From Wukongibacter sp050859025 (lineage in GTDB: Bacteria > Bacillota > Clostridia > Peptostreptococcales > Caminicellaceae), in assembly GCF_050859025.1 (NCBI RefSeq), contig NZ_CP138200.1:2666001-2730000 (forward strand): a DNA stretch of 64,000 nt, in the 5' to 3' direction. Both the position numbers and the translations under genes were made by a program. The notes below the pieces were generated by a model. It worked only from the letters and a program-made list of their open reading frames with translations, was not told the DNA's origin and did not search any database. Positions 56,481 to 64,000 of the stretch are shown here, piece after piece (the first letter of the stretch is position 1; each line of letters opens with the position of its first letter).

Positions 56481-59400
56481 ATGGTAGAAAGACGAATGAG
56501 TAGTGGGATCTCAGAATCGGAGAAATATTGGTTTGATAATCTTGTGGACTATAAAAAAATATCTACATTAAAATATGAGTCAATAGATGATGAGCTAAAT
56601 CAAGGGAAAGCAGAGACACTTAACATCATATTTCCTGATGAACTTTCTTCAAGAATTATGAAAATTTGTAATAGCTCAGAGTATGGTGCTTATATAATTT
56701 TGCTTACTAGTATTAGTTATATTGTTTACAGGTATACGGGTCAAGAGGATATACTTTTTGGAATACCGAACCTGAGTAAAAATGCTGTAACAAATGGCTT
56801 CTCGGCTATTTTACCATTGAAGCTGAGGATTCAGCAGGAAATTGTTTTTAAAGAGCTACTACAAAGGATGAAGAAGCTAATTACTGAGATTAAATATCAC
56901 CATGATATTTCATTTGCAAAGCTTGTAGAGTATATGGATATGCAGGGGGAAGAAGAAAAGAAATTATTTAAAATTATAGCTGTAATGGAGAATCTGTCTA
57001 ATTTTAATAAGGCGTCCAGTTATCAATGTGAAATGATGTTTAGGTTTAATCTTAGAAAGGATACTATTGAAGGAAAAATTGAATATAACTCCCAAATTTT
57101 TTCTAAAGGAATGATTAGGCAGATATCGAAGCATCTGATAAATTTTTTGACTATAGTTATTACACAGCCCGATATAGAAATTTTCAATATAGATATATTA
57201 GATAAAGAAGAAAAGGATAAGATACTTTATGATTTTAACAAGAATCTGACAGATTATCCCTCAAATAAGACAATACATCAATTATTTGAAGAACAAGTAG
57301 ATAGAAATCCTAATAATATAGCAATTGTATTTGGAAATAAGCAATTGACCTATAAAGAGTTGAATGAAAGATCAAATCAGATTGCTAATTATCTTTTAAG
57401 AAGAAATATTCAAAAAGGATCTATAATTAGTATTTTGATGGACCGCTCGATTAATATGATTGCTGGCATACTAGGTATATTGAAAGCTGGGGGAGTATAT
57501 CTCCCCATTGATCCAAATTATCCAATAGAAAGAATAAAGTATACGATTGATGATAGCAAGTCGCATCTAGTTTTGACTAATGAAGTACACTTGACAAAGC
57601 TTAAAGATATAGAAGCTATAAGAGTAATTTGTCTTGATGATGAGATATATGATGAATATGAAATCAGTAATACAGGTGTAAGTGTCTTATCTACTGATCT
57701 CGCATATATAATATATACTTCAGGTACTACGGGTAATCCGAAGGGTGTAATGATTCAGCACAAAAATGTTGTGAACTTAATTTTAAATAAGGACATTAAG
57801 TTCAATTTTAATGAGAGAGATGTATGGACAATGTTCCATTCATATTGCTTTGATTTTTCAGTATGGGAGATATTTGGTGCATTGATGACTGGTGGAAAAT
57901 TGATAGTTGTTCCTAAGGAAATATCAAGAAGTCCTAAAGAGTTTGGAGGCTTGCTTGAAAGGGAAAAGGTAACTATACTTAATCAGACTCCAACGGCTTT
58001 CGTGAATATGCTACGAGTTGATAAAACATTTTCCAAGGATTATTCAAATTTAAGATATATAATCTTTGGTGGCGAAGCTTTAAAGCCAAGGGTATTGAGG
58101 GAGTTTAAAGAACGGTACCCAGATATTAAACTTATTAATATGTATGGAATAACTGAGACAACAGTTCATGTAACCTACAAGGAATTGTTAAAAGAGGATA
58201 TAGATTCAAAGGTTAGCAATATTGGAAAAGCTATCCCAGGATTAAGAACATATATAATGACAAAGGATCAGTCTTTACTACCTATTGGTGCAATTGGTGA
58301 ATTATATGTAGGTGGAGAAGGTGTAAGTAAAGGTTACTTAAATAGAAAAGAGCTTACTAAGGAGAGATTTGTTCAGGACCCATTTATAAAAAAAGGAAAA
58401 TTGTATAAAACAGGGGATCTTGCAAGATTGCTGATAAATGGAGAATTGGAGTATCTTGGAAGAGCTGATAATCAGGTTAAAATTAGAGGGCATAGAATAG
58501 AGCTTAGTGAGATTGAGTCGAAAATAATTGGCTGTGAAGGAGTTAAAGAGGCTAAGGTTATTGCAAAAAGCGATTCAGATAATAATAAATATCTTTGTGC
58601 CTATATAGTAAATGAAACAGATATGGATATTTCTAAAATAAGAAGTTATTTAAGACTATGTTTACCTGATTATATGATACCATCATATTTCACTAGATTA
58701 GACCAGTTACCCCTAACTCAAAATGGTAAAACTGATATCAAGTCACTTAAGGAGCTTGAGGATATAGCAGAATCAGGCACAAAATTTGAGCCACCGAGAA
58801 ATGAAATTGAAAGAAAACTTGTGGAAATATGGAAGAGTATTTTGCAGGCTGATGAAGTTGGTATTGATGATAATTTTTTAGAGCTAGGTGGGCATTCTTT
58901 AAAAGTAATAACCCTAGCATCTGAAATATGTAAGGAATTTAGCATAGATATTCCACTTACTAAGATGTTTAAAATATTAACTATAGGGCAGTTGGCAGAA
59001 CACATAAAGATAGAGCAAGTAAATATATATCCTAAAGTACAAAAAGTACAAGAAGTACAATATTTTAATGAGTTGAAAAATTATTATCCTACAACTTCAC
59101 AACAAAAAAGAATGTATGTTTTAAACAATATTAACAAAGAGAATCTAAGATACAATGTTCCTTTATCTTATATGATTGAGGGTAAATTAGACATAAAGAG
59201 GTTTGAAAATGGGTTTAGAGAACTAATAAAACGACATGAAATATTAAGAACCTCATTTGAACTAATCGACAATGAATTGGTACAGAGAATAGACAATGCT
59301 GTAAATTTTGAAATTGAATATCTGAAGGTATATGAAGAAGAGAGCATCAGAAATTTTATAAGACCTTTCAATTTAAATGAGATCCCATTATTTAGGTGTT

Positions 59401-60341
59401 TGCTTATTAGACTCAAGGATGATGAACATGTATTTATTATAGATATGCATCATATTATTATAGATGCTGTGTCGATTAGCATATTATTTGAAGAATTTAG
59501 CAGGATATATGAAGGTAGAGAGCTCCCTAAATCAACAGTTCAGTACAAAGATTATGCTATATGGCAAGCTAATTTTAAACAAGGGGAAGAGTATAATTTT
59601 CAAAGACAATATTGGCTGAACATATTTAATAATCAAATACCTAGTTTGAATATGCCATTTGATTATCCCAAATCCCCTATGGGGGAGTTAAGAGATGGGG
59701 AAGTTCTATTTAATATAGGAGAGTCCTTGACTTCAAAATTGATTAGATTTTCAGTAGACACCAATACTACACTATTTATGGTCTTACTTACGGCATATAA
59801 TATTTTACTTTCAAAAAGCACTGGTCAAGATGATATAGTAGTTGGAACACCTATTGCAGGAAGGCCATATAAAAATTTTGAGAAGCTTATTGGTTTATTT
59901 GTAAATACAATTGCTCTTAGAAGTTATCCCAGTGAGAATAAAAGAGTTGTAGATTTTCTATATGAAGTTAAAATGTCCTGTTTAAAGGCTTATGAAAATC
60001 AAGATTATCAATTTGATGAATTAGTAAATGAGTTAAATATTCAAAGAAATGTAGGAGAAAATCCTATATTTCAGACAATGTTTATACTACAAAATTCAAG
60101 AGATGTAGAATTTAATATTGAAGGTTTAAAATTTATATCTAAAAAGTTAAATCATAAAGCTGCCATATTTGATATTTTATTTGAAGCTCGGTTAATTGGT
60201 GATACTATTGGATTTACAGTTGATTATGATTCAAGGGTTTTTAGTAAAAAAACAATAAATTCCTTTGTAAATAAATACTTACAAATCCTTAGTATAATAG
60301 TGACTAATGAAAACGTCAAACTAGGTGAAATCAACATTTAG
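56481..60341 (+). CDS. NRPS half C-A(Thr)-PCP-C with orphan terminal condensation domain
   Basis: A 1286-residue protein. The first 230 residues match only the C-terminal half of a condensation domain and contain no HHxxxDG. The A domain (about 250-745; YTSGTTGNPKG at 412) has code D-F-W-N-I-G-M-V-H, an exact threonine code. The PCP is about 765-840 (GGHSL, S806). A full-length C domain (about 855-1286) ends the protein; its motif is HHIIIDA (H990-A996), with Ala replacing Gly. No A or PCP follows it, so its acceptor must be in another protein, perhaps the lone PCP at the start of the protein encoded at 52059. The ATG at 56481 is chosen with AGGAG at 56467; ATG 56475 is too close to it. Confidence 0.88.
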   Translation: MVERRMSSGISESEKYWFDNLVDYKKISTLKYESIDDELNQGKAETLNIIFPDELSSRIMKICNSSEYGAYIILLTSISYIVYRYTGQEDILFGIPNLSKNAVTNGFSAILPLKLRIQQEIVFKELLQRMKKLITEIKYHHDISFAKLVEYMDMQGEEEKKLFKIIAVMENLSNFNKASSYQCEMMFRFNLRKDTIEGKIEYNSQIFSKGMIRQISKHLINFLTIVITQPDIEIFNIDILDKEEKDKILYDFNKNLTDYPSNKTIHQLFEEQVDRNPNNIAIVFGNKQLTYKELNERSNQIANYLLRRNIQKGSIISILMDRSINMIAGILGILKAGGVYLPIDPNYPIERIKYTIDDSKSHLVLTNEVHLTKLKDIEAIRVICLDDEIYDEYEISNTGVSVLSTDLAYIIYTSGTTGNPKGVMIQHKNVVNLILNKDIKFNFNERDVWTMFHSYCFDFSVWEIFGALMTGGKLIVVPKEISRSPKEFGGLLEREKVTILNQTPTAFVNMLRVDKTFSKDYSNLRYIIFGGEALKPRVLREFKERYPDIKLINMYGITETTVHVTYKELLKEDIDSKVSNIGKAIPGLRTYIMTKDQSLLPIGAIGELYVGGEGVSKGYLNRKELTKERFVQDPFIKKGKLYKTGDLARLLINGELEYLGRADNQVKIRGHRIELSEIESKIIGCEGVKEAKVIAKSDSDNNKYLCAYIVNETDMDISKIRSYLRLCLPDYMIPSYFTRLDQLPLTQNGKTDIKSLKELEDIAESGTKFEPPRNEIERKLVEIWKSILQADEVGIDDNFLELGGHSLKVITLASEICKEFSIDIPLTKMFKILTIGQLAEHIKIEQVNIYPKVQKVQEVQYFNELKNYYPTTSQQKRMYVLNNINKENLRYNVPLSYMIEGKLDIKRFENGFRELIKRHEILRTSFELIDNELVQRIDNAVNFEIEYLKVYEEESIRNFIRPFNLNEIPLFRCLLIRLKDDEHVFIIDMHHIIIDAVSISILFEEFSRIYEGRELPKSTVQYKDYAIWQANFKQGEEYNFQRQYWLNIFNNQIPSLNMPFDYPKSPMGELRDGEVLFNIGESLTSKLIRFSVDTNTTLFMVLLTAYNILLSKSTGQDDIVVGTPIAGRPYKNFEKLIGLFVNTIALRSYPSENKRVVDFLYEVKMSCLKAYENQDYQFDELVNELNIQRNVGENPIFQTMFILQNSRDVEFNIEGLKFISKKLNHKAAIFDILFEARLIGDTIGFTVDYDSRVFSKKTINSFVNKYLQILSIIVTNENVKLGEINI

Positions 60342-60390
60342 AAAGCAAAAGGCAATTTGAAATCAAACATCTGAATGGAGGTAGGGTATA

Positions 60391-60930
60391 GTGATAAAAA
60401 ATTTAAGATTAGAGACTGAAAATTTAATTATTAGGCCATATACAAAGAATGATGCCCTAAATTTATATGATACTTTAAATGATAAAAATGTTTTGAAATA
60501 TATTCCTGAAGAACCAATAACTATAGAACAGGCACAAAACGCAATTGACTGGCTTATCTCAAATTACGATTTGGATTTGGATTCAGATTATAAATATAGT
60601 TTTGCAATTGAAACAAAACAAACTAATGACTATGTAGGATGGTGTGGCTTTGGATATCTTGATTACGATAAGAGCCAGAAAGAGATCTATTTTACTTTAA
60701 AGAGTAAATATTGGGGACAAGGATTTGCTACAGAGGCATCAAAGGCTCTTGTGGAATATATTTTTAATGAATTAGAACTAAAAAAACTAGTGGCAGTAGT
60801 GAAGCCCGACAATGTGGCTTCTAAAAGAGTTATTGAAAAACTTGGTTTTAAACATGAAGGTATAGTTAAAAATGTACCAGAGGAGTTTAGTTTCTATGAA
60901 GGAGAATTGTACTATACCTTAACTAAGTAG
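60391..60930 (+). CDS. GNAT N-acetyltransferase, RimJ/RimL type, possible self-resistance
   Basis: A 179-residue single-domain acetyltransferase. It begins LETENLIIRPYTKNDA and contains the acetyl-CoA-binding region YWGQGFATEASKALVEYIFNE (RxxGxG-type loop read as YWGQGFA) and the VAVVKPDNVASKRVIEKLGF motif typical of RimJ/RimL-like enzymes. It transfers acetyl from acetyl-CoA to an amine. Zwittermicin, edeine and paenilamicin producers protect themselves with N-acetyltransferases (ZmaR, EdeQ, PamZ). A gene embedded between NRPS and AT genes here is a natural candidate for the same job, although a tailoring role cannot be excluded. The GTG at 60391 has GGAGGTAGGG upstream. Confidence 0.85.
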   Translation: MIKNLRLETENLIIRPYTKNDALNLYDTLNDKNVLKYIPEEPITIEQAQNAIDWLISNYDLDLDSDYKYSFAIETKQTNDYVGWCGFGYLDYDKSQKEIYFTLKSKYWGQGFATEASKALVEYIFNELELKKLVAVVKPDNVASKRVIEKLGFKHEGIVKNVPEEFSFYEGELYYTLTK

Positions 60931-61018
60931 GACTATTTTAAAGAGAAATATTTTAGCAGTATATTCCATTATATAAAAAAGGTGATTTAACAAAATTTAT
61001 TGTTAAGGGAGAGATTAT

Positions 61019-62287
61019 GTGCAAAAGTTAGCATTTTTATTTCCTGGACAAGGGTCTCAGTATGTAGGTATGGGAAAGAAGCTGTTTAAGGAGTTTAAAG
61101 TAGCTCAAAAAACCTTTGAAGAGGCCAGTGACATATTAGGATTCAGTATGCAAGAGCTTTGCTTTAACGGAAATTCAGATATATTGAACCAAACAGAGAA
61201 CACTCAGCCGGCTATCTTAACTGTTAGTATTGCTGCCCTTAGAGTTTATATGGAAGAGTTAGGAATAAATCCTAGCTATTGTGCTGGACATAGCTTAGGG
61301 GAAATTTCAGCATTGACTTGTGCTAAGGCAATAGACTTCAGTAGTGCATTAAAGCTTGTCAAGCAGAGAGGGAGATTTATGCAGGAGGCAGCTAATATAG
61401 GTTCAGGTGCAATGGCTGCGATTAGCGGTATAGGCTCAAATATAATAGAAGATGAATGTATAAAGCATTCTGTAGGAAGAAATATAGTTGTTATATCAAA
61501 TTATAATTCAGAAGATCAAATTGTGATTTCTGGAGATAGTGATGCAGTACACAGTGTTGTAGAAGAAATGAAAAATAGAAGCGGTGTAAGAGCAACTTTG
61601 TTAAAGGTGAGCGCACCCTTTCATACGCCAATAATGAAGCCGGCAGCGGAGAAATTTAAAGAAGAATTACAAAAATGTGATTTTAATAATCCGATATATC
61701 CTGTGATTTCTAACGTCGATTGCTGTCCATATAGAAGCAAAGATGAAATAGCTGAAAAGCTTGTTAAGCAAATATTGATGCCTGTTAGATGGCATGGATG
61801 TATAGGATATTTAATGAGTAAAAATGTTAATAATGTACTAGAGATTGGACCTAAAACTGTATTAATAAACCTAATAAAGAGAGGCAGATATAATATAAGG
61901 ACTTTTCCCTTTGAGAGTAAAGAACATGTGGAGAAAGTAAAAATGGATTCAAATTTACAAAATGCTTCAAAATATATTCCTAATGTTATCACTAAATGTA
62001 TGGCTATGGCAGTGAGTATAAAAAACAATAATTGGGACGATGAAGCATATCAAAATGGGGTAATAAAGCCTTATAGAAAGATTAAGCAGTTATATGAAGA
62101 AATAGAAAAAAAGGAGATGTTTCCGGATTTAATTCAAATGAGAGAATCTCTGGAGATGTTAAGATTAATACTTGAAACTAAAAAAGTATGTATTAATGAA
62201 CAAGAAGAAATATTTAGAGAGATATTTGAAGAAACGGAAATAATAGATCTTTTTCCGGAGTTTCAGATGGATAAATATATAGGTTAA
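61019..62287 (+). CDS. Trans-acting malonyl-CoA:ACP acyltransferase 2
   Basis: A 422-residue discrete AT with canonical motifs throughout: FLFPGQGSQYVGMG, TQPAIL, GHSLGEISA (S92), QRGRFMQEA (the carboxylate-binding Arg), GAMAAI and catalytic H202 in PFHTP. It is therefore the best candidate for loading malonyl on the three AT-less PKS modules. A C-terminal extension of about 110 residues (VITKCMAMAV onwards, with NNWDDEAYQNGVIKPYRKIK) matches the one on the AT at 25607 and may be a docking or ACP-recognition element. The GTG at 61019 has AAGGGAGAG at 61005-61013. It lies between the GNAT and PP-loop genes. Confidence 0.9.
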   Translation: MQKLAFLFPGQGSQYVGMGKKLFKEFKVAQKTFEEASDILGFSMQELCFNGNSDILNQTENTQPAILTVSIAALRVYMEELGINPSYCAGHSLGEISALTCAKAIDFSSALKLVKQRGRFMQEAANIGSGAMAAISGIGSNIIEDECIKHSVGRNIVVISNYNSEDQIVISGDSDAVHSVVEEMKNRSGVRATLLKVSAPFHTPIMKPAAEKFKEELQKCDFNNPIYPVISNVDCCPYRSKDEIAEKLVKQILMPVRWHGCIGYLMSKNVNNVLEIGPKTVLINLIKRGRYNIRTFPFESKEHVEKVKMDSNLQNASKYIPNVITKCMAMAVSIKNNNWDDEAYQNGVIKPYRKIKQLYEEIEKKEMFPDLIQMRESLEMLRLILETKKVCINEQEEIFREIFEETEIIDLFPEFQMDKYIG

Positions 62288-62320
62288 TGGTGGATTATAT
62301 GAAAAAAAGGAGGAGCTTGG

Positions 62321-63448
62321 ATGACTAATGGGGAATACTGCAAAAAATGTGTAATGAAATCAAGTAATCCGGGAATAGTTATTGATAAAAATGGAGTATG
62401 TAATATATGTAATAATACTGAGTATGATAGTTTTTATAAGAATTTTAAGAAGAGTATAAAATACTATAATAAATTCAAGGCGGATATGAGTTCAAAAGAT
62501 AAAAGCAGGAAATATGACTGTATTGTAATGTTTAGTGGTGGAAAGGACAGTATTAATATTCTGCATAAATTTGCTAAGGAGCATAATTTAAGGGTACTAG
62601 CCTTAACTATTAATCTACCCTTTGAAAGTGAGACATCAAAAGCAAATATTGAGAAAGTAGTTTCAGAGCTTGATGTAGACCATATTTCTTTAACACCTTC
62701 AACAAGCGGTTATATAGAATTGATGAGATCAATCTTTACTCAAAAACAGGGGGACAGGATTTTAAATGTTGATGGACTTACAAAATACAAGCATCTTTCG
62801 CCATGTATTGCTTGTACAAGCTTTATTAAGATAATGTCATGCTTTATTGCGGAAAGATTCAATATACCCTATGTATTGTATTGTGCTGATCCCGGACAAA
62901 TGGCCAATCTGCCAATAAATATAGAAAATACAATTGAAGCAATGAAGTCAGTGTTTGATGTTGATTTTATTAATTACATATTTAATGATGATATAGATAA
63001 GCTGGATTCAAAGAAAAATCCAAATGCACCTATAGTTATTTACCCATATATAGCAATTCCAGATTATGATCCTAATAAGATAATTTCAAAACTAAAGGCA
63101 TTGGGGTTATACGATTCTACACCACAGGAAGGTCACTGTATATTATGGTCACTATTAAATTATAACGCGATAAAGAAATACGATAGTCCATTTTATATCC
63201 TAGATTATGCACATAATATTAGAAATGGAAAATTAGATAGAGATAATACTATTCAATTTTTAGAAGCATTTAAGAATATGATGTTTAAGGTTGGAGAAGG
63301 AAAATTAACACCAAAGGATGATGTGCATTTAAGAAATATATTAGATAGTGTGTTTACTACAAAAGGAGAGTTTGAGTATACTTATAGTAATATAATGAAA
63401 ATGAGTGAGATAGCTAATAAGTTGGATATTTCTCTTAGTGATATTTGA
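62321..63448 (+). CDS. PP-loop ATPase, N-acetyl sugar amidotransferase (WbpG/LegG)-like
   Basis: A 375-residue protein. An N-terminal zinc-ribbon-like part (YCKKCVM at 7 and VCNICN at 26) leads to a PP-loop pyrophosphatase motif, MFSGGKDS, around residue 69. A later SPCIACTSF cysteine pair follows, features of the WbpG/LegG/PseA-type ATP-dependent amidotransferases. These adenylate a substrate oxygen and replace it with nitrogen or sulfur. It is the last gene of the cluster, 33 bases after the AT, with AAGGAGGAG upstream, and precedes the terminator at 63601. In this setting it could make an amidine, amide or thioamide in the product; no glutaminase partner is visible, so the N or S source is unknown. 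Confidence 0.78.
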   Translation: MTNGEYCKKCVMKSSNPGIVIDKNGVCNICNNTEYDSFYKNFKKSIKYYNKFKADMSSKDKSRKYDCIVMFSGGKDSINILHKFAKEHNLRVLALTINLPFESETSKANIEKVVSELDVDHISLTPSTSGYIELMRSIFTQKQGDRILNVDGLTKYKHLSPCIACTSFIKIMSCFIAERFNIPYVLYCADPGQMANLPINIENTIEAMKSVFDVDFINYIFNDDIDKLDSKKNPNAPIVIYPYIAIPDYDPNKIISKLKALGLYDSTPQEGHCILWSLLNYNAIKKYDSPFYILDYAHNIRNGKLDRDNTIQFLEAFKNMMFKVGEGKLTPKDDVHLRNILDSVFTTKGEFEYTYSNIMKMSEIANKLDISLSDI

Positions 63449-63600
63449 TAGCAAGGAGCTAATAAAGTTTGTAATATATTGATTAATTCAGTGGATCTTC
63501 TAGCAATTCTACTAGGTAAGAAATAGTAGAACGTATAAAATTAAGACAAGGAAAAGAACTACTCACAAAAAAGTAAAAGTTGAAAAATTTATAATAAAGC

Positions 63601-63633
63601 AAAAGCCTCCAATCAATGATTGGAGGCTTTTTT
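63601..63633 (+). terminator. Rho-independent terminator closing the NRPS/PKS operon
   Basis: A perfect 13-bp stem (AAAAGCCTCCAAT / ATTGGAGGCTTTT) with a CAATG loop, followed by a six-T run (63628-63633). It lies 150 bases after the PP-loop gene. It is the only strong terminator seen between here and 13560. Confidence 0.92.
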
Positions 63634-63733
63634 AATACCCAATGAAAAGAGACTTGCTTCTAAATTTAGAAAAAAGCAAAACAGTATTTGAGCTTATATG
63701 TGTACATTCCTATTCATAAAAGGCAAGACTTTG

Positions 63734-63815
63734 TTCCCTTCTCTGTAATCAGAGGGAGTTCCCAATGATGGGAAAAGTATCAAAAATGGGAAAAGAACAG
63801 TATCGTTTTTGGGAA
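63734..63815 (+). promoter_or_regulatory. Repeated TTCCC/GGGAA sites, putative activator-binding enhancer
   Basis: TTCCC occurs at 63734 and 63759, and GGGAA at 63770, 63788 and 63811. The central pair forms a palindrome, TTCCCAATGATGGGAA (63759-63774). The array lies 150-230 bases upstream of a sigma-54 promoter, the usual distance for enhancer sites of sigma-54 activators. Confidence 0.5.
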
Positions 63816-63966
63816 AAATACGACTCTTGAAGAGTTATGCATATCTTTTTCAAGAACTTCTACTGAAAGAACAATTGTATTTTTATAAATTCAGAATATT
63901 GAAATTAAGCTATTTGATGGATTACACATAGCTTAATTGTATAAATATGCTTATAGATTCAAGAAA

Positions 63967-63983
63967 TTGGCATGTGAATTGCT
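63967..63983 (+). promoter_or_regulatory. Sigma-54 (RpoN) promoter
   Basis: TTGGCATGTGAATTGCT matches the TGGCAY-N5-TTGCW consensus with exactly 10 bases between the GG (63969-63970) and GC (63981-63982) elements. It faces right, out of the window. Confidence 0.75.
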
Positions 63984-64000
63984 CTTAATAATTTATGAAA

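Larger units (their letters stand above)
63449..64000. other. Right-edge intergenic region, no gene seen
   Basis: 552 bases holding the operon terminator (63601-63633), a cluster of TTCCC/GGGAA repeats (63734-63815) and a sigma-54 promoter (63967-63983) that points to the right. The remainder shows no convincing frame on either strand. The gene controlled by the promoter must begin beyond the window. Confidence 0.7.

Overview
The window is AT-rich DNA (estimated by eye at about one third G+C) with strong AGGAGG-type ribosome binding sites, tight head-to-tail operons and a MoxR/Bat aerotolerance operon. This points to a low-GC Firmicute, most likely a member of the Clostridia. All genes called are on the plus strand, and no rRNA, tRNA, CRISPR array or transposase was seen.

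Left block (1-5906): the 3' part of a radical SAM gene, an autoinducer-synthase/FeeM-like GNAT, a dTMP-kinase-like nucleotide kinase, a zinc-ribbon Nudix hydrolase, a type II pantothenate kinase, panB and a flavodoxin-fold NAD(P)H reductase. Bat block (5971-13560): a sigma-A type promoter, then moxR, a DUF58 gene, a small membrane protein, batA, batB, a TPR batC and batD, closed by a strong terminator.

Biosynthetic block (about 13660-63633): eleven genes read in one direction, from phased A-tracts at 13661-13747 to a textbook terminator at 63601. It is a trans-AT hybrid NRPS/PKS. In gene order: (1) starter C-A(Asn)-PCP-E; (2) a secreted S12 peptidase fused to a SyrD/PvdE-type ABC exporter; (3) C-A(Ser)-PCP-half C; (4) a trans-acting AT; (5) KS-KR-ACP; (6) KS-KR-ACP-C-A(Ser)-PCP-E; (7) C-A(Gly?)-PCP-C-A(Gly)-PCP-half C; (8) KS-DH-KR-ACP with a BtrH-like domain; (9) PCP-C-A(basic)-PCP-degenerate TE; (10) half C-A(Thr)-PCP-C; then a GNAT, a second trans-AT and a PP-loop ATPase. 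Substrate calls come from specificity-code residues read by eye.

The inferred logic is an N-acyl-D-Asn prodrug cap, installed by the first gene and removed during export by the second (the ClbP/XcnG/ZmaM strategy). Behind the cap, Ser extended by two ketoreduced malonyl units gives a galantinic-acid-type residue, as in galantin and paenilamicin. D-Ser and two Gly-like residues follow. The second Gly extended by KS-DH-KR would give a 4-aminobutenoyl unit, and a basic residue and Thr complete the set. The GNAT is a plausible self-resistance enzyme. Termination is unusual: a BtrH-like transferase precedes a lone PCP, the TE has lost its Ser/Asp/His residues, and the Thr module ends in an orphan C domain.

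Three copies of a ~104-bp palindromic element sit in intergenic gaps (2948, 13377, 56346). The right edge carries a near-consensus sigma-54 promoter (63967-63983) preceded by GGGAA/TTCCC repeats, probably serving a gene beyond the window.
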